Made by a program: the position numbers and the translations under genes. The notes under the pieces are model-generated. The model worked only from the letters and a program-made list of their open reading frames with translations. It was not told where the DNA came from and ran no database searches. DNA of 64,000 bases from Ricinus communis. Taxonomy: Eukaryota > Streptophyta > Magnoliopsida > Malpighiales > Euphorbiaceae. The stretch spans positions 4,746,501 through 4,810,500 of the forward strand of contig NC_063265.1 in the NCBI RefSeq assembly GCF_019578655.1, read 5' to 3'. This document shows positions 23,776 to 34,396 of the stretch, piece after piece; position 1 is the stretch's first letter, and each line of letters begins with the position of its first letter.

Positions 23776-25373
23776 CTTTTCTTTTCCTGAAAAAACTGTG
23801 TGCTTGGAGCCACATTTCAGGAAAGAAAAACTATGAACGAAGGGACCCATATATTTCCATATATGCGTTGAGCAAGGGTGGCCTAATATATATATATTCT
23901 AGCTATTAATGGGGGATAAAGGATTAGGAGAAGCTAACTCATCATGAATCCTGTTTCTTTTCTGTTTCATCTCCATATACAGAACAATGGAGTTTTTCCT
24001 TTTAAATCCAAGATTTATATATTTATTGACGGCTATCATGGAAAAAGACAATTAGTAATCATTGTAGAGCTTTGTAAATTATAACGCATAATGCCACAAC
24101 TCGATCCTATCAGCAAAATAAGATTTTGATTCTTTTCTATTTAGATGGATATAACACATACCATAATTCTATGATTCAAAATAAGAATTGAAATAATGTA
24201 TTTATATTTTTCATAATTTTTTACAAGTTATTATAGAATATTATTGCAATTAATTTTTTTTTACACACAAATAATCAATCAGTATTGAGTTATAATAACA
24301 CTTAGGTCTAATTTAGTTAACAAAAACATTTATTTTTGCAAGTGAATGGTCTCGAGTTCGAATTTTCTTTTTCGTATTAAATAAATTTTTACCATAACGA
24401 GTGTAAGAAATAATTATCCCTTATTGTATAGTCCATAACTTATTAGCTTTTGAATGAAATAAAAAGTTTTATTGAGCTATAGTATATACCAACAATGTGG
24501 AAGAAAGAATAATCTGCATGGCATGTATACGAGCCAACACAATAATTACCTATGGACTATATGATAAGGGATAATCTACATCTTAGCATTCCCCTTTGTT
24601 TTTCATTTTTCTCTTCCCACCATTTCTAAGAGACAGCTTTTGCAGCTAACATCTTTAGTCTTTACATAAAGGCTGAATATTCTGTTGAGTTGAGACCCAA
24701 GTAGCAAATATCATATCATTTTGGATATCTTACTCTTTCTACCAAAAAGAAAAAGGAAGACATTTTTCCTTCTTATTTGTCTCTGCTTTCAATGTTACTG
24801 TTGTTTTTCGAATATTGCTATCCCTAAATGCCTTCCCCATTGAGACGGCAATGAGCACGGGTGCGTACCCTTCCCCCAACATACAATAAAACAAAGTCAC
24901 CCATCTAAATATACATTAAATTCCAATTTTAAATTTGTTACAACTCCCAACTATTATGTGTAACATAATTCTGATTAATAAAATTATTATGATATGCTAA
25001 TTTTAATAATTAAAATTTAATTATTAATTAAATTCTGAACTTTACACTTTTTAATAATTTTATTCAATTGTTTTAAAGTTTTAAAATAAATTTCTATATT
25101 TTTTAATTTATTTTTAAAAGCACTTATTGAATTTTTAAAACTTTACAATAAAAAGATAACATAGCAAATTAATTAAGTTTACTAACATAAAAATTGCTGA
25201 GTTATAAAGAAATTTATTGCATTTAGATGTAAAACATGTGAAATAATGCACATATATATTTCTAATGGTCATATTTAAGTCTATCATAAATTATTTTTGC
25301 TATTTTATAATTATTATTTTTTCAATAAATATAATTGACTCTATATTATATTTTTTACTTTAAAATTTCAAAA

Positions 25374-27435
25374 ATTATTGTCACGACCCCACCTGTGGGC
25401 CCGTGACCGGCATTAGGGAATGGGTAGGCTTAAGGCTACCGAATCCCGTAGTAAGCCTGACACTCACTAACTCAATCAAATCTCATCTCAAATTAATATT
25501 ATTAAAGCCACAAATTATCTTAACATTAAATCTTACACAATTGAATCAGTCTGCCAGAAGAATTAGGCGAGACCCGAAACTCAGAAAATTACCACTGATA
25601 CCTCTATTATTACTATTGCGGAGAATCTAAGATTTTTACAATTTAACATACCAATTCAAACACCACCCAATGATGAAGAAGTCGGGTTACTGAGTAAGAG
25701 TCGGAAGACTAATGAATCAAAATAAAATGGAGATCGCTCCTAGAGTGAGCTAAAATCATAGATCTAAAACAGTTTCAAACATCTCAATATCACATTCATT
25801 TAATTTTAAAATAATTAATAAATCACGCGAACCATACGTGTCATGTTAAAACATATGTGTCATGCCATGCTTAAAAAAAAATTATTCCATACGCAACGGG
25901 ACAGAGTACTTCAGTAGATCCCTAATCCCAACTCAACATCTCGATCAATTTTAAAACACACGTCTCGACCAAGCTCAATTCTAATATCTCAACTCTCTCA
26001 TTCCAACAGGACTGGCGGCCCAGAGAGCAAAGCTCGATCAGGAACCTTACCTTCAGCCTGATCACTTATATCTTAACTCTCTCATTCCAACAGGACTGGT
26101 GCCCAGAGAGCAAAGCTCGATCAGGGACCTTACCTCCAGTTCGGTCACTTAACTCTCAGCCTTAGCCTTTCGGCTCTCTTATCCAATAAGACCGGCGACC
26201 AGAGAGCAAGCTCGATGAGGGACCTTACCTCTAGTCTGGTCACTTAAATTTCCAAATAAACCGGCGCCTAGAGAGCAAAACTTGATCAGGGACCTTTACT
26301 CCGGCAACCACACTCAACTAAGCCTAGAGAGCGATGCTCGACCAGGGCAGGTCATAATCTTTCTTTCTTAAAATTTTTACCTCTTTACCCTTTCCCTATC
26401 TCTCTCAGATTTATATTGGAACACTAATTCAACTCCTATCTTCTACTACCGTCCCATCCTGAGTCATCATGCAATATTAAAATTGGTGATAAAGAAAAAA
26501 TATATTTAAATAGTAATTAAAAGCATCATGCAAATAATAATAATAATTAAATGAAGAATTGAAATTGCAAATGAATAATCACAGTAGCAAATCAAATTTT
26601 ATGCATGATACGTGCATAAACGATATATGACTTTAACTCACAGGTTTGGCGACCTCCTAACTCTGTTCTAGTACCTCGGTTGGAGCGAATCGAACAAACG
26701 GACTATCTAGTCACGGAAACAATTTATCAAAACGCTGAAACAATCGATCATTAATCCTAGGTCTAGACTCCTAGGACTGACTGTTTAAGAATCCCGATTC
26801 AGGAGAATGCTACCGAAAATCCGGCAGAACCTCCCCTACAATGACATTTACCCCCCGTAAAAACAGGTCCAAGACCTGCCAGAAAAACACTTCAAAAATC
26901 TAACAATCCAAACAACGGGAGTCGGGTCCCCAAACTTCACTATTTCCCGACTCCGCCAAACAACACAAAATACGAGGCAAGCAAACTGACAGACAATTAT
27001 TTTTGACTCACAAATATTAAATACTCAACACAAAACAATAAGCACAATTTTAAATCAAAGGATTTCCAAGATCAACGGGCCAGAGAAAATACCAATTTTA
27101 ATACCACTAGTTAATTAAAATACCAATTTTTTCAAAATTCTTTTATAAAAACATCCTTTACAATTTCTTTCAAAATTTTTCAATATATATAATTTTATTT
27201 ATACATATACATATACATTAGGGAAAAAATTAGAATAACAAAAAATATAATCTACCCTTCAAATAATTTACTTAATTAATTCTTAGAATTTCAAACTAAT
27301 TAGGTATAGAAAAATAATTCATTTAATTGACTAATATTAAATCATTTCAAATTAAACCAAATAAAAATGAAGTTAAAGTCAACTTAAATAAAAACTCATT
27401 ATTAAATATATAAAAATTCTGGATATTACAATTAT
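25374..27435 (-). mobile_element. solo-LTR-like repeat, family L copy 1 (complete, short form)
   Basis: The body is 25379-27430 (2052 bp). It begins TGTCACGACCCC and ends GGATATTACA, so it has TG...CA ends. A perfect 5-bp target-site duplication, ATTAT, flanks it (25374-25378 and 27431-27435). It is the reverse-complement relative of 34402-37376, with an internal GC-rich segment of about 0.9 kb missing. The TG...CA ends and 5-bp duplication fit a solo LTR of a Ty3/gypsy-type element. No internal retrotransposon gene is present. Confidence 0.8.
25975..26350 (-). repeat. tandem units inside family L copy 1
   Basis: Five imperfect units, roughly 60-100 bp apart, are built around AGAGAGCAAAGCTCGATCAG followed by GGACCTTAC and a TGGTCACTTA-like tail. 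The same unit in reverse is found in the copies at 34.4 and 48.3 kb. Confidence 0.85.
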
Positions 27436-29057
27436 CATCGGAAAATATTTTTAAAAACAAATTAAAAATGAATATTTATTTTAAAACTTTAAAATATTTG
27501 AATAAAATTGTTAAAGTGTAAAATTCAAAATTTAATTTATAATTTGGGCAAAAATTCTGTGTCATAGTTATTAAATTGCATCAAATTAAAAGATTGCGAC
27601 TAAGATAAAAATAAATTTAGATTCTAACACAAATGTCATGAATTTCTGTAACCTAAGCATGATGACCTTTTGGCCTATAAACTTGTGCTGGGGATTTTCC
27701 TTAGATTTCATTAATATATAGAGTGAGACATAAGCAAAGGCGGAATTAGGGAGCAAGAAGGGGCCACTACCTCCCACGCTAAAAAGAGAATGCTCCTCCA
27801 AACACAAAGCTATTTGTCCTTTGCTTCCTCTGCTCTTTGCATTGCGTCCCTCTTATTTCTTATCCCTTCTCTTTTGCATGCAATATATATTAAAATATCA
27901 TCAAAAAATAAATTTGAGTGTTTGATAAGTTAAATTAAAAATTAGAATGTGAAATTAACCAAATGGTCAAAGTTCATAAGCATAAATATACATTTAGCTA
28001 TTAAATAAATATTTCTTACATACTCAAAATGTAATATAATATAACATAGGACAATCATCCTCTCATGCTCCTCATTAAGAAATAATTTATCTAATATAGA
28101 AGTAAGAACTTGAATTGAAAATTTTTATTTCTCAAAAGTAAATACTTCTACCACTTGAACTGAATATCAAATATAATTTTTTTATTTTATTAATTATAAA
28201 TTATATCCGTATCATTAATAACGTATATCAAATGTCATATTAAATATGAAAATCCTAAGTATTTATGAATAATTTAAAATCCTATGGTCTTATGATGGAA
28301 AATAACTTTTTTAAAGGTCACTTATGAGATCTAAGAGACCAAAGATTAAGAAAAAGTTAAAAATTAAAAATTAAATAAGTCAAATTATTACATTAATGCT
28401 TAAGCTTTTTAAGAATTTATAGCCTAAAACATTAGATAGATATGTTTATGGTCTTATATATCTACTGGACTCGCTTAAGTTCATTCGATAATTTCTAAGT
28501 TTAGACATTTTTTTTTTTTTACTTTAGAAATGTATAAGTCTAAAACCGTAAAAATTCAATTATTTTTTAGATGAATTTAAAAATATATATATATTTTTTA
28601 AATTCATCTAATAAATCTGACCTGATCCCAAAATTATAAAGTAAAATATTTTAAATTTTTATAATAGGTCAAAATCTTTTTTTTTTAAAAGGCCCATATA
28701 ACTGTAGCTAAATTTTAAAAAAAAAATTAAATCCGACTAAACTTTGTTCGCATTGGTCCGGCTAGAAATTTAAACACGTCTAGTAGTTTGTTAGAGAATC
28801 GAGCTTGTCAGGATCCAAACTTACGAGAACGTTTTGTAAGAGCAAAAGCTCGAGTTTTAATGGGCTCAAGCAGACAATTCTTCACTTAGAATGTCCAAAG
28901 GTTACAACCTAATTGATAAGCCCCACATCCTAACTAAGCCTTAGCCTTCTTGTTTGACCAAAAACGAGCCTCCATTCTTATTTTCTCCGCATCGCCTATT
29001 TAATCGAGGAAGTCTATAAAAAGAGTCACTGATTTTGTGGTGCCTGTTCAACAGATT
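27436..29057. other. AT-rich intergenic DNA, no gene seen
   Basis: No domain found. A TATA-like TCTATAAAAAG lies at about 29010-29021, but no gene follows because a LINE was inserted at 29074. Confidence 0.55.
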
Positions 29058-29620
29058 CACAAATTTCTAACTTTTTTTTTTGGATCAAAGACAACACTTC
29101 ATTAATAAAAATCAGAATTCAAAGCATGAACAATGAGGGGAGGGGGATAATCCAGCCACTCCACAAGACCTGTCAAAGAACCTGTCCCTGTAGCTAACAA
29201 ATGGGCAACAGAATTCGCAGATCTGAACACAAAACGCCATTGCAAATTGCTAAAACACTTACTCAAATGCAAACAGTCTTCTAAGATTAAATGAAAGGCC
29301 GAGTCACCAGCTGGTTGCCTAATGCTCTCCACTACTTCTTTAGCATCGACTTCTATAATCACATTATCCAAGCCTTTGTTGGTTCTTTAGCCAGCTTAAT
29401 GCCTCTGTAACACCAATATCTTCAGCCTCCCTAGGCGTCATTAGACCAACAACTCTCTTCTGAAACGCAGCCTTGAAAAGACCAACGTGATCTCTAACAG
29501 CACAACCAACACCAATACAACCCATGTTAGAGAATACAGCAGCAATCGGTATTAGCTTTCAACCAACCTTCTCTCGGTTTTGTCCATGTAAGATCACCAT
29601 CCTCCACAAATTTTTAACTT
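29058..29620 (-). mobile_element. 5'-truncated LINE with 16-bp target-site duplication
   Basis: The body is 29074-29604. The 3' end is a T-run on the plus strand (29072-29080), i.e. a poly(A) tail on the minus strand, next to the plant LINE-type ending ATTAATGAAGTGTTGTC. The flanks CACAAATTTCTAACTT (29058-29073) and CACAAATTTTTAACTT (29605-29620) differ at one base and are the target-site duplication. Only the RNase H end of ORF2 was inserted. Confidence 0.88.
29102..29590 (-). pseudogene. LINE ORF2 RNase H domain, frameshifted
   Basis: The plant LINE RNase H pattern reads down the minus strand: W.KANTD, then CIGVGCAVRDHVG, EALSWLKNQQ, then IIEVDAKEVVESI and SANSVAHLLA. The last 89 codons (29371-29102) are open. 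Upstream, the frame changes twice and includes a stop, so the fragment is dead. Confidence 0.85.
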
Positions 29621-30711
29621 AACAAGCCACAAAAACAAACAATTCCATTACAATAGGGTGGAACTCGTTTGGTACAGCTTTTTAGAGCACACTTTATTTT
29701 AAAATTTTTTATTTTTTATCTCTTGCAATTTCAAAAATAACAAAGTTGAATTTTCTAACAATTTCCATAAGATAATTTTGAGAAAACAGATTCTAAAATT
29801 ATTTTAAAAATAAAATAAATTTTTAAAAAAGAATTTGAAAGCGGATTTATACATATAAAAAATAACTGTAATGATTAAAAAATGATATTTTTTTAACTTA
29901 AAAAGTTGAAAAAAGCTATTAAAAGAAAGAAACTTTTGAAAAGAAAAAACAAATATTAGGCCATTAAATATGAAAGAATTAAAACTTTTTAAGCTTTTGC
30001 ATAATGAAGTTAAAAATTGAATCAATTATTAGCTCAGTACCTATTCCTAAAAATAGCTTAGAAGGCAGAGTTCTAAATTTAAATTAAATCTCCTTTATTT
30101 CTTTTTTTAAATCTTTTTTAAAAATAATGAGATAAGGATTTAAATTATTTGAACAATTCTTCTAAAGAGAAGTGTGGTTTCAAGCCTGAACTCAACTCTA
30201 CACAAGTACAACATACTAATTAATCTAATGTGCCTTTGGATGACCTCCATGATATTATTTTGTTAAGACAATAACATGCCAACTGGTTATATTTTGAAAG
30301 AAGAGACAAATTAGTAAAAAAAGAATATTGGATAGTAACATTTGCCCTAACTTGATCAAGTGGGTCAACAAGAATGTGTATATACTATGATATCAAATCT
30401 GTTTATTCTTATTTCTAGTAGCTATACATGGCAAAAGTCATCACTCAGCTTTATATATAAATATATGTACACACACAATAATTAACTCTATTATTAGTTA
30501 ATTAAGGATGTAATTGAGCTTGACATCAGTTTAAGAGTTAAAAAAAAGAGAAGAAGTCTTTATCCTAACATCATTGATGTGTTAATTATTGTTATTTTAA
30601 TACATTTGCTGAATGGTCAGGGCATCATTATTTACTTTTAACACTCAGAACTATCTAGATTAATAGATGACAAAAACCCAATTTAATAATTCTGTTCTTT
30701 TTAAGAAATAA

Positions 30712-30715
<4 letters not shown>

Positions 30716-30759
<44 letters not shown>
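30716..30759. repeat. (AT)n microsatellite
   Basis: An uninterrupted run of about 22 AT units. Confidence 0.95.
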
Positions 30760-30762
<3 letters not shown>

Positions 30763-32123
30763 ATTTGATAATTGATACTCTGATCACCCACATTGTCAGC
30801 AATTTGAATGATATAAAACAAACTTCCTTTTTTGTTTAGAAACATATATAAAACAAAACGAAACATGATGATTAGTAGAAGTTAAATAAAAGGGCCAATT
30901 TCCGCAACTCACACATGATACCATATAGTACCCAAAGGTTAGTTTTATCGACAAATATGATTATCTTTTATCCTAAATTAGGATTTTAGCTTTGGATTTT
31001 TTAGTTACTTCTAATGAATTATAAATAATTGTCACAGTATGTGTTATTTTATTATTACTTAAAATGCAATGCACGAGAGTAGTAAATCCATTAATTTTCA
31101 GATTATTATCTAATATTGTTACTTCATCTAAGTTAAAAAAAATTAAAATTATAAAAAAAAAAAAACAGATAAAAGCAGGAGAATTATAAAGAGGAAAAAA
31201 CAAATAAAAAAGGTTGAAGTTTCTTTTTAATTTGATGGGTTTTGGATGGGTTCAAAAAGGTAAATAATACCAAATTGGACCCTCAAACACAGAATGACAA
31301 CAGCCTGCTGCTCTCTTTCCTTTCACCTAACCATCCACAGCACGCAGTTTCTGCTTCGGCCTTAGAGTGATCGATCTCTACTTTGAAGCTAATAAAAAAA
31401 CTTCTATATTGGGTTCAGAAAATGACAATAAGATCTATTATTAGCCGTTTGATGTGGCTAATGATGCAAACAATGACTTCATCTACTATTCCATCGAAGA
31501 CAATGGAGTGGGTATTTTGATGAGGCAAGCCAGCATTACTTTGCCACATGTCAACGCCAATTTTTTCTCTTCTTCTTCAAGGAAATTAAGAGAAATTTCC
31601 TTTCTTTTTTTCTTTTTTAAAGAGAAAAAACGAAAAATTTATAGCTTGCAATTGTGTAAAAATTAAATAATTCAAGATTTAATTTCTAATTAATGTGACG
31701 AGTCTTATCCAATGTATTTGATTATACTTTTTCTTTTCTTTTCCGGTATTATCTTCTTATTTGCAAGATGTGATATATTTAAATTTCCCGTGATTGCCAA
31801 CATGTTTTAAATTTCTTGGTCTTGGTCTTAATCAAGATAACTGAGTTTCAAGAACTAATGGCTGCCCTCCAACATGGTTTGATATTTGAAACTAGAAAAA
31901 ATCTAAATTGATCAGTCAATGTAAATTTAGGTAAAGATGAGTAAACTTTTACTTTTTTTGCATAGAAATAGATAGTCAGATATGGATAAAACCCCAGATT
32001 TTGACTGGTGAAATGGATGTAGCTACTAGGAATAGTAATTTATCAAAATTAAGCTAATTAATTAGTCTCTAAATGATCTTCAATTAAGATTTAAGTACGA
32101 AATTTCATAAGAGGATTTTTCTA

Positions 32124-32290
32124 TTACATAGTCAAGCAATTTTTGTAAAGTTTTCTTAGAAATCCTGAAAATGTTATGGAGGATAAAGCCAATTATTATT
32201 ATCTTCTGTTGTATATGTTTTATTACATGGTAACAAGCAATTCTTTTTAAAGTTATAGGAATTCTGAAAATATTATGCAAGACAAAATCA
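32124..32290. repeat. imperfect tandem duplication, period about 98 bp
   Basis: The segment at 32124-32190 (ATTACATAGTCAAGCAATTT onward to GGATAAAGCC) recurs at 32222-32290 with scattered changes (ATTACATGGTAACAAGCAAT onward to AGACAAAATC). Confidence 0.75.
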
Positions 32291-32905
32291 CAAAAAGATT
32301 CTGTTTATCATAAGATTTTCTTGCCATTTGCTTTCAGCACGTTGTATAGAATTGTATATGTTGCTGGTATAATTCTGTACTGAATATTTTTGTGCTAGAC
32401 AAGGCCAGGCCAGGGTGTTGCCTGTTCACAAGAGCATATCATTAGATTTGCAAAAATACATGTGGCGCCTGCTGAATGCACCAACTACTCTCTCAAATGC
32501 CAAATTCCCTACTCTAAAATCACATCTAAACTAACTAATATTAATTAATTTAAAAAGAAGGTGCAGCAATGAAACTAGGAGAATTAGAAATTATTATAAG
32601 ACTGGTCTAATGTCTTAAAGAAGAAACATCATATATAATCACAAACCGGCCAACAAATTTTTTAAAAAATGCTCATATATATCCAACAAAACTAAGAAAA
32701 GAATACTAAAAAAATATACCCAAATAAAAAAAAAAAGGATTCTTTAGTGAGATTTGGTGAGATGTAACAAAGATTATAGATAGGATGTAAGTTTAGATAT
32801 AGCTTTCATGTATTTATCAGGGTCTTCGTGCGGGTTTCCATTGCAAGTCTCCTTCAGGATTTTCTTGACTTAGCGTGAAGAGCTGGATTCCAATTCATTA
32901 CTACT

Positions 32906-32914
32906 CCACGTCAC
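32906..32914. promoter_or_regulatory. ACGT-core (G-box/ABRE-like) element upstream of the gene at 33068
   Basis: CCACGTCAC, which reads GTGACGTGG on the other strand, a typical bZIP site with an ACGT core. It lies about 155 bp before the start codon of a small conserved gene. Function is inferred from motif and position only. Confidence 0.4.
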
Positions 32915-32989
32915 CATACACCCTTCTTCTCTTTTAAACCAATCCTTTCTTCCTCCATCTCCCGAGAAAATATTTCCAGAACTCAAAAT

Positions 32990-33020
32990 TCTCTCTCTCT
33001 CTCTTTCTCTCTTTCTTTCT
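32990..33020 (+). repeat. CT-rich microsatellite in the 5' leader
   Basis: CT and CTTT repeats directly upstream of the coding sequence, followed by a purine-rich leader (33025-33067). Pyrimidine tracts of this kind are common near plant transcription starts. Confidence 0.8.
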
Positions 33021-33067
33021 TAACAACCAAGAAACAGGAACAGAAAAAGAAAAGGAAAAAGAAACAG

Positions 33068-33388
33068 ATGGAGGGTCTTATTCCTTTTGTGTATAGAGCT
33101 ATAATGCAATACAAGAATGGAAACGAAGGGCCTCTAGGTTCATGGCTAAACGAGTCACCTTCTTCTTGTTATATGCGACTTCCAACGGGTGATTCAGGTC
33201 GGTTTCAGGCTTCTGATATTCGACTTTTCGGATCCGATTATGGCTTCTCTACCACTTCTACTACTACCAATACTAATACTATAACATCATCATCCAGCAT
33301 AAAGTCTTCCACCACTACTCAAATTCTTGTATCTACTGGTGCTCAATCTCCACTCTGTAGCTTGACTCCTCGTCGGGTAGCTGCATGA
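33068..33388 (+). CDS. small conserved plant protein of unknown function, 106 aa
   Basis: Single-exon frame of 106 codons from ATG (context AGATGG) to TGA. The N-terminal half (about residues 1-50) has the strongly patterned sequence MEGLIPFVYRAI, GSWLNESPS and YMRLPTGDSGRF. I recognise this as a small angiosperm family without an assigned function. The middle (about 58-88) is low complexity, almost only Ser, Thr and Asn. The C-terminus ends SLTPRRVAA, which also looks conserved. No signal peptide or clear membrane helix is seen. The leader has a CT-rich stretch and the upstream region has an ACGT-core motif. The frame is intact with no neighbouring gene for more than 10 kb, so it appears to stand alone. 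The function cannot be inferred from sequence. Confidence 0.8.
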   Translation: MEGLIPFVYRAIMQYKNGNEGPLGSWLNESPSSCYMRLPTGDSGRFQASDIRLFGSDYGFSTTSTTTNTNTITSSSSIKSSTTTQILVSTGAQSPLCSLTPRRVAA

Positions 33389-34396
33389 ATTGTTCATCAT
33401 CATGGTGCTGTTGCATGTCTGAAGCAAAAAGCTGAAGGCATGGAGCTAGCCATATGTCCGAAAGTTTCATCGTGGGTTTGATAATTGTAACATAGTACGT
33501 TTATTTTTGTGTTTTTTTTTTTCTAAAAAAGAAAATTTGTTTCAGTTTGGATGGTAATTAATAAGCTTGTGGAAAACCAAAGGGGCAGGACACATGCTTT
33601 TGTGGTATGTTAATTAGTGTGTGAAAATAGAAGAATCAATGAAGAAGCATGTGAGCAATCCAAAGGGAAACGCATGCTTCTGATCTATTATATGTTGCTA
33701 TTTCTTTCATTAAAATCCAAAGGTTCTTAGATTTCTGTAAATACTTTAGTTGTAATATTGGAGAAATTAATGGTCCATTGGTGCCAGAAACAAAAATGTT
33801 TATTGCTTTTCTGAATGAATCTTTGCTAATTGCTAACCTAAAGGTATTAATATTTAATAGTTTATTGTAACAACTGCTTATCAGTAATTCAACCAATGGG
33901 ATTAAGATGAGAAAAAGATGTAAACATTTGAATATCCCGTGTCTTTTTCTACATAGTTAGCTGTCATCAGTTTGCATTAATATGACTCCGGACAAGAGTG
34001 TCTGAGTAATTCTATTTTTCTCATTAGTTGGTCCTGGAGGCGACTCTGAGCTATAACGCTGCATCCAATTGATATGAGTATAAAAATATTAAGAGTGTTA
34101 GAAATTAGGAAATTTTATTTTTTAATATAATGATTAGCTAATTTATTGAATTGAAACGTTTAACCTGTTTATATTGAATTGAAATAAAGTTCTGACCTTT
34201 ATATCAATCGAGATCAAATAAATGTGGAGTTTGTATTTTCTTACTTATAAATAAAGAAACATAAAACGAAATTACAGCTTATTCGTAAGAAAAAGATTCT
34301 TAATTAACTTGATATGTCGTTAAATCAATGGGGTAATTTTATTTTATTTTAATTCATGAAAAATGTAACTTATTATGGACTGCACAATTAAGGATA
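33389..34396. other. 3' flank of the small gene and AT-rich spacer
   Basis: The first few hundred bases are probably the 3' untranslated region. No further gene is seen before the LTR-like repeat at 34402. An 86-codon minus-strand frame at 33636-33896 has no recognisable domain. Confidence 0.5.

Larger units (their letters stand above)
20851..25373. other. AT-rich intergenic DNA, no gene recognised
   Basis: All open frames are short and unrecognised. A dispersed repeat copy lies at about 22395-22500. A less AT-rich island at 23390-23780 carries promoter-like motifs. Long T-runs occur at 21546 and 22194. Confidence 0.55.
29621..32690. other. AT-rich intergenic DNA, no gene seen
   Basis: Contains an (AT)n microsatellite at about 30716-30759 and a short imperfect duplication at 32124-32290. 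No coding domain or RNA gene recognised. Confidence 0.55.
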
